Shown: piece after piece, positions 46,336 to 57,093 of the stretch
How positions within the stretch are numbered: the stretch's first letter is position 1
Layout of the letters: each line of letters opens with the position of its first letter
Assembly (NCBI RefSeq): GCF_020080835.1
Contig: NC_058159.1
Span: 744,001 to 808,000 of the forward strand
Source of the DNA: Cotesia glomerata
Taxonomy: Eukaryota > Arthropoda > Insecta > Hymenoptera > Braconidae
Direction: 5' to 3'
DNA: 64,000 bases
Made by a program: the position numbers and the translations under genes
Notes under the pieces: generated by a model
Databases searched by the model: none
What the model was told of the DNA's origin: nothing
The model's input: the letters and a program-made list of their open reading frames with translations, nothing else

Positions 46336-47337
46336 TAAGCCAAGAAAAAAATTTAATTATCATTATTATTAATTACTTATTAAGTAAATTTGAATAATGA
46401 AGTTATTAAAGAAAAAATAAAAAATAAAAAGTACACAGAATAGTAGTGTATAAAAATGTGAAAGGACATTAAAAAATGTTGTGACGCATGCTGTTATTCG
46501 CAGTACTCACATGAAGAGCCAATATAATTAATCAGTGTAAAATTTTTTTTACTGTGACGCGAACATGAGAGAATGCAACAGCGATATATAGCAGTATGTA
46601 TTTTGTCGGTACACATATAAACATATATATTTTTCATATATATGTATGTGCTTATATCCATAACCATACAATGCCAACACGTATATACGTCTACAGATAT
46701 ACAGGTGAAATATATATTGATATATAAATGTGAAGAGGATCTGGGTGGTATATTGAGTGCGAGCTTGCGCAGAATCAACGCTACACGCAAACAAACGAGG
46801 TTGATCTTCTCTTCACTACTACTGTCCCGTACAATGATGTAGAGAAAATATTGAAAAACAAATGCTGTGAAATTTTGGCTACCCGTGATATATGAGCTCA
46901 CCAGAGTTTGCCAATGCCCCTGTCAAACAGTGAAAGGATCTTTTGGATAGTATAGCCCGATGTAAAATCAACCGACTAAACTGGGTGCATTCAAACAAGC
47001 TCAAAGTGGAATTATTTGCGTACAGTTACTTCAACAGAACTATCTAAAAACTTTATCAGAGATGGAAATTTTTTAAACGTTTGTAATATTTATAAAGTTG
47101 ATTCGAACTTGTGCTTCCACTTTTCAAATATTGAATTTATAATATTTTTCATTTTGAAAACTAACAGTGAATAAAAAAATATTAAAGGGATTTAATGATT
47201 GAGAGAATAGAGATAAACTTTATCAATAAACAAATTCCTTCGATAATTGTTTTCAAAAATATCGAAGGATAATTGTTAACAAAATTGGTCTTAAAATCCC
47301 TTTATCACAACCATATTGCATTTATATGATAATATTA
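46336..47337. other. Interval with overlapping open frames, none convincing
   Basis: The longest frame of the window lies here (46494-46901 minus, 135 codons, starting MSSYITGSQNFTAFVFQYFL). Two other frames overlap it in other phases or on the other strand. Its middle is made from ATATATG/TGTATGTG microsatellite-like sequence, giving Tyr/Ile/Met-rich translation, and no splice or start context supports it. 46745-46830 is GC-richer (GAGTGCGAGCTTGCGCAG). Confidence 0.3.
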
Positions 47338-48025
47338 CACAGAAAGAAAAATTTCTTGAGGGAAGAACAAAATTCTTGGCTCAAGAAAATTTGTCGGGTG
47401 CCTGAAAAAAGACCGAAGTTGTGTTGGCCGAAGTAAAAATTTTTCTTTAAATTCTATTCTTGGTGGAAGTCATTTTTTCTTAATTCTATCATAAATACTT
47501 GATAGACTAAATTTTTATATTTGATCAAGATTTTTAGATACTTTAGGGAAACAGCGCCACCTACTTCAGCTGAGAAAAAAATTTTCTCACCGTGAGAAAA
47601 TTTTTCTCTTGAATATTTGATACTCATTTTATATTATTTTACCGTGCAATTATACATATTGAATGAAAAAAAATCATGAAATATTATTTGATCTTCCCAT
47701 TTGTCATGTTAATCAATAAAAATATTAATGAAAATTAACTTCTATCTTTATATTTAATTTTTTGGAGCAAGAAAGAAATTTTCTCAAGACAAGAAAATTA
47801 ACTTCTATCAAGAACTAAATTTTTTGGAGCAAGAGGCTGAATTTTCTCAAAACAAGATTTTCTTGACTTAAATAAATTTTCTTCGATCAAGATACGTATT
47901 TCTAAAGCAAGAGAATTAATTTTGAAATAAGTGAAATTTCTTGTCAAAAAAAAATTTTTTTTTGCTCAAGAAAATAATTAGAAAGGAAAATATTTTCTCG
48001 GCTCAAGTGAACCTTTTTTTCTGTG
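47338..48025 (+). mobile_element. MITE family G, copy G1
   Basis: Ends CACAGAAAGAAAAATTTCTT and AGTGAACCTTTTTTTCTGTG, TA on both sides (47336-47337, 48026-48027). The right half is a series of TTTTCTCAAGACAAGAAAA-type words (CAAGAAAATT and AATTTTCTTG). The left third carries CCGAAGTTGTGTTGGCCGAA and GCGCCACCTACTTCAGCTGA. No transposase. Confidence 0.85.
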
Positions 48026-48599
48026 TATTCTGGGTGGAAGTAGTTTTTTCTTAATTCAAATTATCATAAATACTTGATACAATAAATTTTTATACTTGAT
48101 CAAGATTTTTAGATACTTTAGGGAAACAGCGCCATCTACTTCCGCTGAGAAAAAAATTTTCTCACCGTGAGAAAATTTTTCTCTTGAATATTTGATACTC
48201 ATTTTATATTATTTTACCGTGCAATTATACATATTGAATGAAAAAAAATCATGAAATATTATTTGATCTTCCCATTTGTCATGTTAATCAATAAAAATAT
48301 TAATGAAAATTAACTTCTATCTTTATATTTAATTTTTTGGAGCAAGAAATAAATTTTCTCAAGACAAGAAAATTAACTTCTATCAAGAACTAAATTTTTT
48401 GGAGCAAGAGGCTGAATTTTCTCAAAACAAGATTTTCTTGACTTAAATAAATTTTCTTCGATCAAGATACGTATTTCTAAAGCAAGAGAATTAATTTTGA
48501 AATAAGTGAAATTTCTTGTCAAAAAAAAATTTTTTTTGCTCAAGAAAATAATTAGAAAGAAAAATATTTTCTTGGCTCAAGTGAACCTTTTTTTCTGTG
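48026..48599 (+). mobile_element. MITE family G, partial tandem copy G2
   Basis: Begins at TATTCTGGGTGGAAG and repeats 47453-48025 almost base for base to CTGTG at 48599. It lacks the first ~110 bp of the element, including the left terminal repeat, so it arose by tandem duplication of G1 (unequal exchange or slippage) rather than insertion. Confidence 0.88.
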
Positions 48600-49878
48600 C
48601 AGTCATAGATAATGTAATATTTTTTACACAAAGTTCTCTATTAAATAGAGTTAATATGCCCAACTTTAGAGTTCGGATATTCTGCGAATAATTCGAAACA
48701 GTTCAACACTAAATATTCCAAATCCACCATGAAATTTTGAACTTTGAATATCCGAGATAAATAGTTCTCATCCCTAATTGATTCCAGCAATAAACAATTT
48801 CAACAGGGTGAGATAATTAACCACATTAATGTGTAGCAGATTGATTGCAAAGTGTAACACTTGTTTTGACGGGAAAATATTTATCATAGTTGTACTGATT
48901 CTGAAAAGATAACACGTTACTGAAATAATAGGAAATAAAGTGGGAACTAGTTAGTGTACAGTTCGGTATAAACATTAATTTGTTATGTAAGATAAGAGCT
49001 AATGGAGTATATAGATAGAGTGACGAGTGACGAGAGCCGTGCTTTGTGTATCTTGTATCTACTTTGCTTGCTAATTACTTGACGTTGAAGGATATTTGCA
49101 TTGGGATTCACACTTGTTCTATTTCGCTCTCCGTTCCCCCCTGTAGTCGAATAGCCATGTTCACCATCTCATTAAATGTAATAGTTTGCAATAATTTTAT
49201 GCCACAACTTCGAAACTGTAATATACGTGAATTCACAGCGCCCCACGTTGAGACACAAAACAGTATTTAACTTGTATACATTTATTTAACTTCCATCCGC
49301 GTTTTATATTTAAAATATATAATACTTATTTCTATAAATACTTATAAATAAATTCATTCAAAGAAATAGATAAATAAATTTAAAGTTTTATTTTTTCTCA
49401 AGCGCCGCTGCTTTTATTTTCACTATTCATTCTTTCCTACTCGGTTACTGTGCTATAAAAAAATACATTACATCGACCATCCCGACACTTAGTCTAGAAT
49501 AACGATCAGTAGTACAAGTAAATATATTACTCTGCAACCTTTATGTATGTATACGTGAAAATATTATGCCTTAGAATGATTTATTGTTTCATTTTCTATA
49601 TTAGCTATTTTCCTAAATTATTCATTGTCTTAGATGACGTAGTAAGAGGGATACAAAACAAATAAAAAAAAAAAAAAAATAGACCATGTTAATCGAGAGT
49701 TGTGGGTGTGAATAAAAATTTTGACTTGAAAAAGTTTTAAAGTCTGGAAGAAAAAAATTATTGTCCAGACAACTAAATTTTTGAATGTTATAATACTGAA
49801 GCTAATAAAGAAAAACCCCTGTCTCGAAACGACAATTTTTTTTTGGAAGTTATCATGACTACATATGAAAATTGCATA
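48600..49878. other. Interval without recognised elements
   Basis: 48670-48770 has an inverted pair GTTCGGATATTC/GAATATCCGAG. 49020-49270 is less AT-rich and open on the plus strand for 74 codons (49046-49270) with no supporting signals. 49640-49680 is a poly-A-rich stretch. Confidence 0.35.
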
Positions 49879-50246
49879 CACAGAAAAAAAGGTTCACTTG
49901 AGCCGAGAAAATATTTTCCTTTCTAATTATTTTCTTGAGCAAAAAAAAATTTTTTTTGACAAGAAATTTCACTTATTTCAAAATTAATTCTCTTGCTTTA
50001 GAAATACGTATCTTGATCCAAGAAAATTTATTTAAGTCAAAAAAATCTTGTTTTGAGAAAATTCAGCCTCTTGCTCCAAAAAATTTAGTTCTTGATAGAA
50101 GTTAATTTTCTTGTCTTGAGAAAATTTCTCTCTTGCTCCAAAAAATTAAATATAAAGATAGAAGTTAATTTTCATTAATATTTTTATTGATTAATATGTC
50201 AAATGGGAGATCAAATAATATTTCATCATTTTTTTTTCATTCAATA

Positions 50247-51549
50247 CACGGAGAGAATTTTAAGTTAACGGTAACCATCCCTATTTTGTAGCTTCTACTA
50301 TTCAGGATGGTTATTAACTTTTACAAAATTAAGATGATAAATGCAACTATCCGGCGATTGTAATTAGTACAATCAGTATATATTAATTCCCACAATTATG
50401 ATGATACGGTTTATCATCTAGATGGTAACTTTTATCATCGGAGATAGTTAAAGTCATCATGATTGCAATCATAAAAGGAAGTATAAAAAACTAAATTTTT
50501 TCGATTTTAGAGTCAGAATGTAATAAAATTCTAATGTTTGACATAAGAGTGAGTATTGAAAAAAGTATATCTATATTATTAAGAGAATAACAAAAATTTT
50601 GTCTCCAGGATAGTCATATGATAAAATCGGTTTTTTTTTTGTGAAATTTAGTATTATTACAAAAGCTTTGATTTGAATTTCCGCCTTTTCAAGGTTTTAT
50701 ATCATTCTCATCGATAGTCAATTTATGATGATAAGTATTTCGGCTGCATTCGAAAATGCTCCATTTTTAGACACATAATTAAGAAATGACCTTTTATCTT
50801 CTTAACTATTGACATTTTTAAAGATATAAGCTCACTCCGACATTACACTCATCGAGATCTTTTATTTGAGTACCCACATCAATTTTTCATATATATATAT
50901 ATACATCAAAAATATATCAAAAATGCATGTGGGTACTCAAATGAAAGCTCTTGATGAGTGTGACATCAGGATGAGCTTACATCTTTAAAAATATCAATAA
51001 TTTAGAAATGACCTTGTATCTCGTAAACTATTGACATTTTTAAAGATATAAATTCACCCAGACATTACACTCATTGAGACCTTTCATTTGAGTACCCACA
51101 TCGATTTTTCATATATTTTATATATTTATATATATTATATATAAATATATAAAATATATGCTTATATCTTCAAAAATGTCAATATTTAAGAAAGTACAGT
51201 GCAATTTAACAAAAGTCATTATTTAATAAAGCGAAATTTTTGTTTATTTATAATTCACAAGTCACGGTAGTCACATAGTGACTAATCATATTACTAGCTG
51301 CGATGGTAATAATTACCATCATGATTGTAGAATTTACAATCAACATGATTTTAGCGGTTAACATATATTATGAATAAGTTTACCATCTTTAAGTTACCAG
51401 CCAGATGGTAATAATTATTATCCAGATGGTAAATGTAACTATCTGGATGGTTCAGTTAACAATTTGGATAGTTCTTGCAATCATTCATACTAAGAAGCCT
51501 GTTGTTACAATACTCGGATAGTTGTATTTACCATTAAATTCTCTCCGTG
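50247..51549. mobile_element. MITE family H inside G3, itself carrying Helitron D5
   Basis: Ends CACGGAGAGAATTTTAAG and TTAAATTCTCTCCGTG, with TA at 50245-50246 and 51550-51551. Comparison with uninterrupted G1 proves the TA duplication (CAATATGTATAA in G1). Without the Helitron it is 575 bp, made of GATGGTAAT/ATTACCATC words on both strands (for example ATGGTAATAATTACCAT at 51304-51320). Confidence 0.92.
50570..51297 (+). mobile_element. Helitron family D, copy D5, inside MITE H
   Basis: Starts TCTATATTATTAAGAGAATA after AGTA, ends TACTAG at 51297. The 3' hairpin AGTCACATAGTGACT lies just before. The 5' ~240 bp are the best-preserved in the family (GTCATATGATAAAATCGG). One full palindromic unit (50817-50995) and one half unit (51050-51180). 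It is the innermost and youngest insertion of a three-level nest. Confidence 0.9.
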
Positions 51550-51784
51550 TATGTATAATTGTACGCTAAAATAATATAAAATGGGTGTCAAATATTCTCG
51601 AGAAAAATTTTTTTCTCAGCTGAAGTAGGTGGCGCTGCTTCTCTAAACTATCTAAAAATTTTGATCAAATATAAAAATTTATTGTATCAAGTATTTATGA
51701 TAATTTGAATTAAGAAGAAATAACTTCCACCAAGAATAGAATTTCAAGAAAAATTTTTTTAGTCAAGAAATTTTTCTTTCTGTG

Positions 51785-53339
51785 TATAATATAGCGAATA
51801 ATAATTAAGCTGTGAATAATATTGAAAAAAATTACATATTTATATATTTTTTTCATTATATTTATTTTTTTATTTTTTATATAGAAAATATTTATACTCC
51901 CGGGTATTCTTGAAATTATTATAAAAAAAAAACACAAAAAATATAGCGGTACCAGTAAAATAATTTTCCGATCGCTTGCAAACTAGACTATGAGAATACA
52001 CGGGTATTCTCACGAGAATTATTCGCAAAAAGTTTTATTATAGGGTTGAATAGCTATGAAAAATTACGCAAAAGCTTTGTTTACATAAAACGCAGCGTGT
52101 AATATTTATTGAGGATGTAATTTCTACTTTGTTTTGGTTACACGGTGAAATAAATTGCGGACAAAAGTACTCATGCAGAAATTGCTAAATAAGTGCTACC
52201 GTATTTATAGTCCCCAGTGTTTGTAAATAATGATTTTTAATATAACATTAGCGTTACCATTAGCAATAAATTTTTTATATTTGCCATTTATTTTTGTTTT
52301 TAAATTACTGTTAATCATACAATTTTCAATTTTAAATTTATATTTTGACTAGTATAAATAATTAAAAGAAAACTATTGATAATAATTCCAATAAAAGAGT
52401 GAAATAAGACGCAAAAAAAATTAAATAAAATTAATATTTTTAATTAGACGATAAATATAAAATATGAAAAATAAATATATAAATGTTATGTAGAATTTAC
52501 GAAAATTATTATTATTACAGCTAAAGCCAGTTTGGCCCGACAGTTGATTATTAAAAAAAAAAAAAAATAAACTACAGTGCACGTTAGAATTTACATAAAT
52601 ATTATGAGGATACAATTTAAATTAAATGAAGTAAACAAAAAATAATATAAATGAAAAATTTTCTCGGTTGGTTAGAGTACCCAGAGAACAACAGCGGTTG
52701 AATAGACGCGCATAATCTGGCGTCATCAAGCAGGGATTTAAAATCCTTTTCACTTGGAAGTTGACATTATTTCACGGCAATAAGAAAACGAACGGATAAT
52801 GACGAAAAAAAAGTGTCTGATAGAGATAGAGATAGTAGATGGTGGATTGGAGGTGATGGTGAGCTACCAGGAAAAAAGTGTGATGAAATAAGAGTAAAAA
52901 AGCTAGAGACATCCACTACAACACGAAAATTCGTAAAGGTAAGAGACGTCGCGTCCTAAGAAGCTTATCTGTTGATGATGCACTGTATTTCAACTAATAC
53001 TCAGACCAAAGCCCTGAGTGTTTCTCCTTGATATCGTGTCGCTTATTTATAACCCTCTATATCTGTATATTACATAATCCCTAATAGATTGTTTCTGTCT
53101 AATTATTGACAATTACTTAGTGTTAAACGCGTGTAATCTGCTAAGAAGGGTCAGATAGGATAGAGACGTTCGGGGAGTAAGCACTTTTTATCTATTTCCG
53201 GGAATAAATCGTATATTTTCCGATCCGAGGAACTTTGAGATAGAGGCTGGGTTTTTTTTAGAAACGCTAGTTTTAGGATTTTTCTGACCAAGAATTTTTT
53301 TGTTAATAATAAATTAGCGTAATTTACGTTCTAATAAAA
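51785..53339. other. Interval with a short dispersed repeat
   Basis: 52311-52375 matches 38972-39030. 52680-53240 is less AT-rich (GACGCGCATAATCTGGCGTC; GTGATAGAGATAGAGATAG) but shows no frame or element ends that I can support. Confidence 0.35.
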
Positions 53340-53488
53340 ATTTCTAAAAAATTTCTAAAAAATTTCTTGACTGGAGAATAAAACTCTTGGCTCAAGAAAA
53401 TTTGTCGAGTGCTTGGAGGAAGACCAAAGTTGTGTTGGCCGAAGTTGAAATTTTTCGAGAAATTCTATTCTTGGTGGAAGTAATTTTT

Positions 53489-53643
53489 AACTTCCCGCTA
53501 AAAATCTCAGATTTTCAAAAATCGGGAAGTTATTGTTTTTACCCCGTTTGGCAAAAATCGAGTTTTCATCAGATCTCGACGTTTGAAGGTCACAGGAAGC
53601 TTCCCTGACTACCCCCGCGATGTTGTCACTATGTCTGTATGTA

Positions 53644-53740
<97 letters not shown>

Positions 53741-54746
53741 CTATGTGACTCGCTTATAACTTTTGAACGGTTGAACCGATTTCATCGCGGTTGGTGCCAT
53801 TCGAAAGGGCTACGCTGAACTTAGATTTCCTGAGAATTTGAACCGATTCGGACCGATAGATTTTAAGAAATCTTGAAAAATCTTAAAAAAAATCATTTTT
53901 GAAAGTAGTTTTTGGAATATCTTTTAAACGGCTCTATCGATCAACTTCAAAAACTAATCCGCCCTTAAGATTGAAAAACCACGCCGATCGGCGTCAACCC
54001 GATCAAAATCGGTTGATTCGTTCGAGAGATAGCGTGAACGAAAGAAAACCGAAAAAAACCGAAAAAAGTGTTTTTTTCACATAACTTCGTCATTTCTTCT
54101 CGGATCGTTTTTGATGATATAGAATAATTTCAGAAGTTAAAAAACCGCGTCGATTGCCGCCGAAAACGTGAAAATCGGTTGATTAGTTCGAGAGATATCC
54201 TCGACGAAATATTTGGAAATAAGGATTTTTTCAACATAACTTCGACATTTTTTGGAATAACTTTCAAACAGCTCTACCGATCGATTCCAAAAACTAATCA
54301 GCTCTTAACATCATAAAACCACGTCAATTGCCACCAAGCTGGTCAAAATCGGTTGATTCGTTCGAGAGATATCGTGAACGAAAGAAAACCGAAAAAAGTG
54401 TTTTTTCAGAGTTACTCCGAAATTTCTAGTTTGACCAATTGAAACTTAGAAATTATTTATAAGGCTTAAAAAACTACGTAGAATGCCGCCAACCGCGTAA
54501 AAATCGGTTCATTCATTCAAAAGTTATTGCGGTATGAACATTCAAAAAATAGTGTTCCATGAAACTTCTATCAGACTTTTGAGCTCAAAGAGCTCAAAAG
54601 CATAGAAAAGGTATCTTTTTGAGCTCGGAGAGCTTAAAACAACACACAGATTGTACTTTTGAGCTCGAAGAGCTCAAAAAAGCGGCCAGGTATTAACGGA
54701 ATTAGCGGGAAGTTGCAGGGATGGCCTTTAGGGTCAACCGTTTTCC
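53489..54746 (+). mobile_element. Transposable element B, copy B2, with 8-bp target duplication
   Basis: TAATTTTT is repeated exactly at 53481-53488 and 54747-54754. The element starts AACTTCCCGCT. A complementary AGCGGGAAGTT lies at 54704-54714, but 32 further bases (GCAGGGATGG...CCGTTTTCC) precede the duplication, so the ends are unequal. The interior has a 90-bp (GT)n tract, four imperfect ~150-bp repeats each with AATCGGTTGATTCGTTCGAG, and three hairpins of TTTTGAGCTC/GAGCTCAAAA (54574-54680). No transposase. Eight-base duplication is compatible with hAT or P-type transposases. Confidence 0.75.
53649..53738. repeat. (GT)n microsatellite inside element B2
   Basis: About 45 uninterrupted GT units. 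The partner copy B1 has only a short CA tract at the matching place (837-855), so the tract expanded after B2 inserted or shrank in B1. Confidence 0.98.
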
Positions 54747-55302
54747 TAATTTTTTCTTAATTCTATCACAAATAGTTGATACAATAAATTTTTATATTTG
54801 ATCAAGATTTTTAGATATTTTAGGGAAGCAGTGCTATCTACTTCAGCTGAGAAAAAATTTTTCACTTTGAGAAAATTTTTCTCGAGAATATTTGATACCC
54901 ATTTTATATTATTTTTGCGTGCAATTATACATATTGAATGAAAAAAAATGATGAAATATTATTTGATCTTCCCATTTGACATGTTAATCAATAAAAATAT
55001 TAATGAAAATTAACTTCTATTTTTATATTTAATTTTTTAGAGCAAGAGAGAAATTTTCTCAAGACAAGAAAATTTACTTCTATCAAGAACTAAATTTTTT
55101 GGAGCAAGAGGCTGAATTTTCTCAAAACAAGATTTTCTTGATTTAAATAAATTTTCTTGGATCAAGATACGTAATTATTAAAGCAAGAGAATTAATTTTG
55201 TTGGAATAAGTGAAATTTCTTGTCAAAAAAATTTTTTTTTGCTCAAGAAAATAACTAGGAAGAAAAATAGTTTCTTGGCTCAAATGAACCTTTTTTTCTG
55301 TG

Positions 55303-55563
55303 TAGAAAAACACACAGTTCTATCTTTACATTGATCGTCGACAATAATTCCAAAAAATTACTTAGAAAACAGGCTGTTACACGAAGGAACTCTTAAAAAT
55401 AAACAAGTTGAGTTGTCAGGATCTTTAAATTATTCGAACTGTTTCCGTTATATCTAGATCAATTAAACTAAATTGATATCTTGAGGTAAATATTTTTAGA
55501 TTTGTAGAAGCTGCTCTAGTCACGGTCATTACAAAATTTGTTAGTAGGTTAATTCGGTTGAAC
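55303..55563. other. Short AT-rich interval between G4 and SINE I2
   Basis: No recognised features. Its end provides the target site TGCATGAATCAACTATTT. Confidence 0.35.
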
Positions 55564-55581
55564 TGCATGAATCAACTATTT

Positions 55582-56123
55582 ATTTATGTACGGATTTCTA
55601 GTGTACAGGCGTAATAACGCCCTTTTACACCCTAAGCCTTATCGTTCTGCTTAGTTAACTCTGCCTTATCATTGCGGCTGTGGACCGACTTGTGCCTTCT
55701 GTACCGCATTTGCTGCCCTGATCCTCACCACTCGGCTATTGGAACAGTAACATGGGAAAACCACAGAGAAAACCCATGTTAGTACAGTCGAAGCTGGGTT
55801 AAGTCTACAGTGATTGATAAGAAACTCTTCTTTATCGACCACTGGAGCATTAGGCCCCTCTCCTAGTGTGCAGAGATCCCTCACGCTAGCCAACGCTGAC
55901 TAGAGTGGTCACCCATTCAAGTTGTTGCTTAAAATGTGTGATCGCCCAAGTCAGACGTGTGCCGCCCGGCTATCTCTGCCACTTCCAGAGGCTGGCAACG
56001 TAACGTAATGCACATATTTTTAATTATAATCACTGAAAAATATTGGTGCGTGCGGGGATCGAACCCGGGTCCCACTCTTTCGAAAAGCGAGCACCGAGCC
56101 GACCAGGCCATTGCCAACGTCCT
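55582..56123 (-). mobile_element. tRNA-derived SINE family I, copy I2, intact with target duplication
   Basis: An 18-bp duplication TGCATGAATCAACTATTT (55564-55581, 56124-56141) brackets 542 bp. On the minus strand the head reads CGTTGGCAATGGCCTGGTCG, then the B box GGTTCGATCCC (56066-56056), 57 bases from the 5' end, as in tRNA-derived SINEs. A recognisable A box is missing or degenerate. The GC-rich body contains GGCCTAATGCTCCAGTGG and CGGTCCACAGCCGC. The tail is AT-rich. The minus frames at 55669-55893 and 55929-56135 are SINE sequence, not genes. Confidence 0.92.
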
Positions 56124-56141
56124 TGCATGAATCAACTATTT

Positions 56142-56600
56142 TGGTTAGCTAGATTTAGATTTATAAATTCATCAGAAGTATGAATTTGATTATGCTACAA
56201 ATAAACTGATTTATTTTTAAGTTCAAAAATAAATTTCAACTCGAGCTTTTGCTTAAAATTATGCCATTCTTCTTAACTAATTAAAAAAATGAATGAAAGA
56301 AATATTTTTGGCTCATTGAATTATTTAAAAATACATGAGCCTGATAAATGGATTTTATTTTAACTCATTTTTAAAATAACAATCTTACTTAAAAGCTATA
56401 AAAATAAATTAATTGCTCAGGCGCGTCTGTGCCGCCTAGAAGTCTTCTACATAAACGTTATGATAAAAAAAATTATTAATTGTAATTATCAAAGTGTAAA
56501 TTTATAAAATCTATGTTTTTTTTTTTTTTTTTTTAATGTAATTTTACAGTAAATAAAATCATGGTATATAATTAAATTAGTCGGTTAACGAAGAAAATGA
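56142..56600. other. AT-rich interval without recognised features
   Basis: A T18 run at about 56516-56534; GCGCGTCTGTGCCGCC near 56421 is a small GC patch. Nothing else. Confidence 0.35.
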
Positions 56601-56723
56601 GTTGAAAACAGTGGACCCTGCGGGCTACTGAAGTATAGAAACTTTAATTCGCCTTTGACCTCAAAGAGAAGCACCGACATCCGTTGGAAACTCGAGTTTC
56701 CAAAACCGGATCCGGATCAATAG
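56601..56723 (+). other. 40-codon open stretch of coding-like composition
   Basis: Between TGA at 56598 and TAG at 56721 the frame reads ENSGPCGLLKYRNFNSPLTS and then KRSTDIRWKLEFPKPDPDQ. It is balanced and polar but has no start codon and only a poor acceptor (GAAAACAG). It could be an exon fragment; there is too little to call. Confidence 0.18.
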
Positions 56724-57093
56724 TCGATTTTTTTTTTTTTAATTAAATCTTAATGCAGATAAAGGGAATTTATAATTATCATTATTAGTGTCGCGATAAA
56801 AAATAATTGACTGTACACTGAGAGACAATTTTATTTAATAGTAATAAAAAAGTTTATTTGGACTTGAAAAAAAAAACTTAGTTAATGTTAATAAAATTAT
56901 ATTTCATGTAAATAAAATTTTATTAGTATTTAATAAAATTTTCTTAAATATTAAGATGTGTTTATTAAAATAACCACGAGCGTCGCTTTCGTTTGCTGTC
57001 ATTAATACGCGTAGTTTTTACTTGTTCCGAAAGTTTGACGGTAAGCAAATAATCTTAAAAAACAAATTAATATTGATCAATTTAATTTATTAA

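Larger units (their letters stand above)
49879..51784 (-). mobile_element. MITE family G, copy G3, interrupted by MITE H
   Basis: 49879-50246 and 51550-51784 together form one reversed G element, ends CACAGAAAAAAAGGTTCAC and GAAATTTTTCTTTCTGTG, TA outside. The break point is inside TTCATTCAATATGTATAATT, intact in G1. The piece carrying the left-third GTGTTGGCCGAAG motif of G1 is missing. Confidence 0.9.
53340..55302 (+). mobile_element. MITE family G, copy G4, interrupted by element B
   Basis: 53340-53488 and 54747-55302 together form one G element in the G1 orientation, with GTTGTGTTGGCCGAAG at 53429 and the CAAGAAAATT word series on the right, ending TTTTTTTCTGTG at 55302 then TA. The left terminal repeat is eroded. 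Element B sits at the GGTGGAAGT/TTCTTAATTC junction. Confidence 0.85.

Noticed and set aside
46494..46901. Longest open frame in the window (135 codons, minus strand)
   Set aside because: Other open frames overlap it, including one on the same strand in another phase and one on the plus strand. Its middle derives from ATATAT/GTATGT microsatellite-like sequence, and there is no domain, signal or splice context. A frame of this length can arise by chance in 64 kb.
55669..56135. GC-rich frames with Cys, Arg and Trp, apparently more protein-like
   Set aside because: They lie wholly within SINE copy I2, with the same sequence open in I3 (62522-62812). The GC-richness comes from the tRNA-derived body, not from coding.
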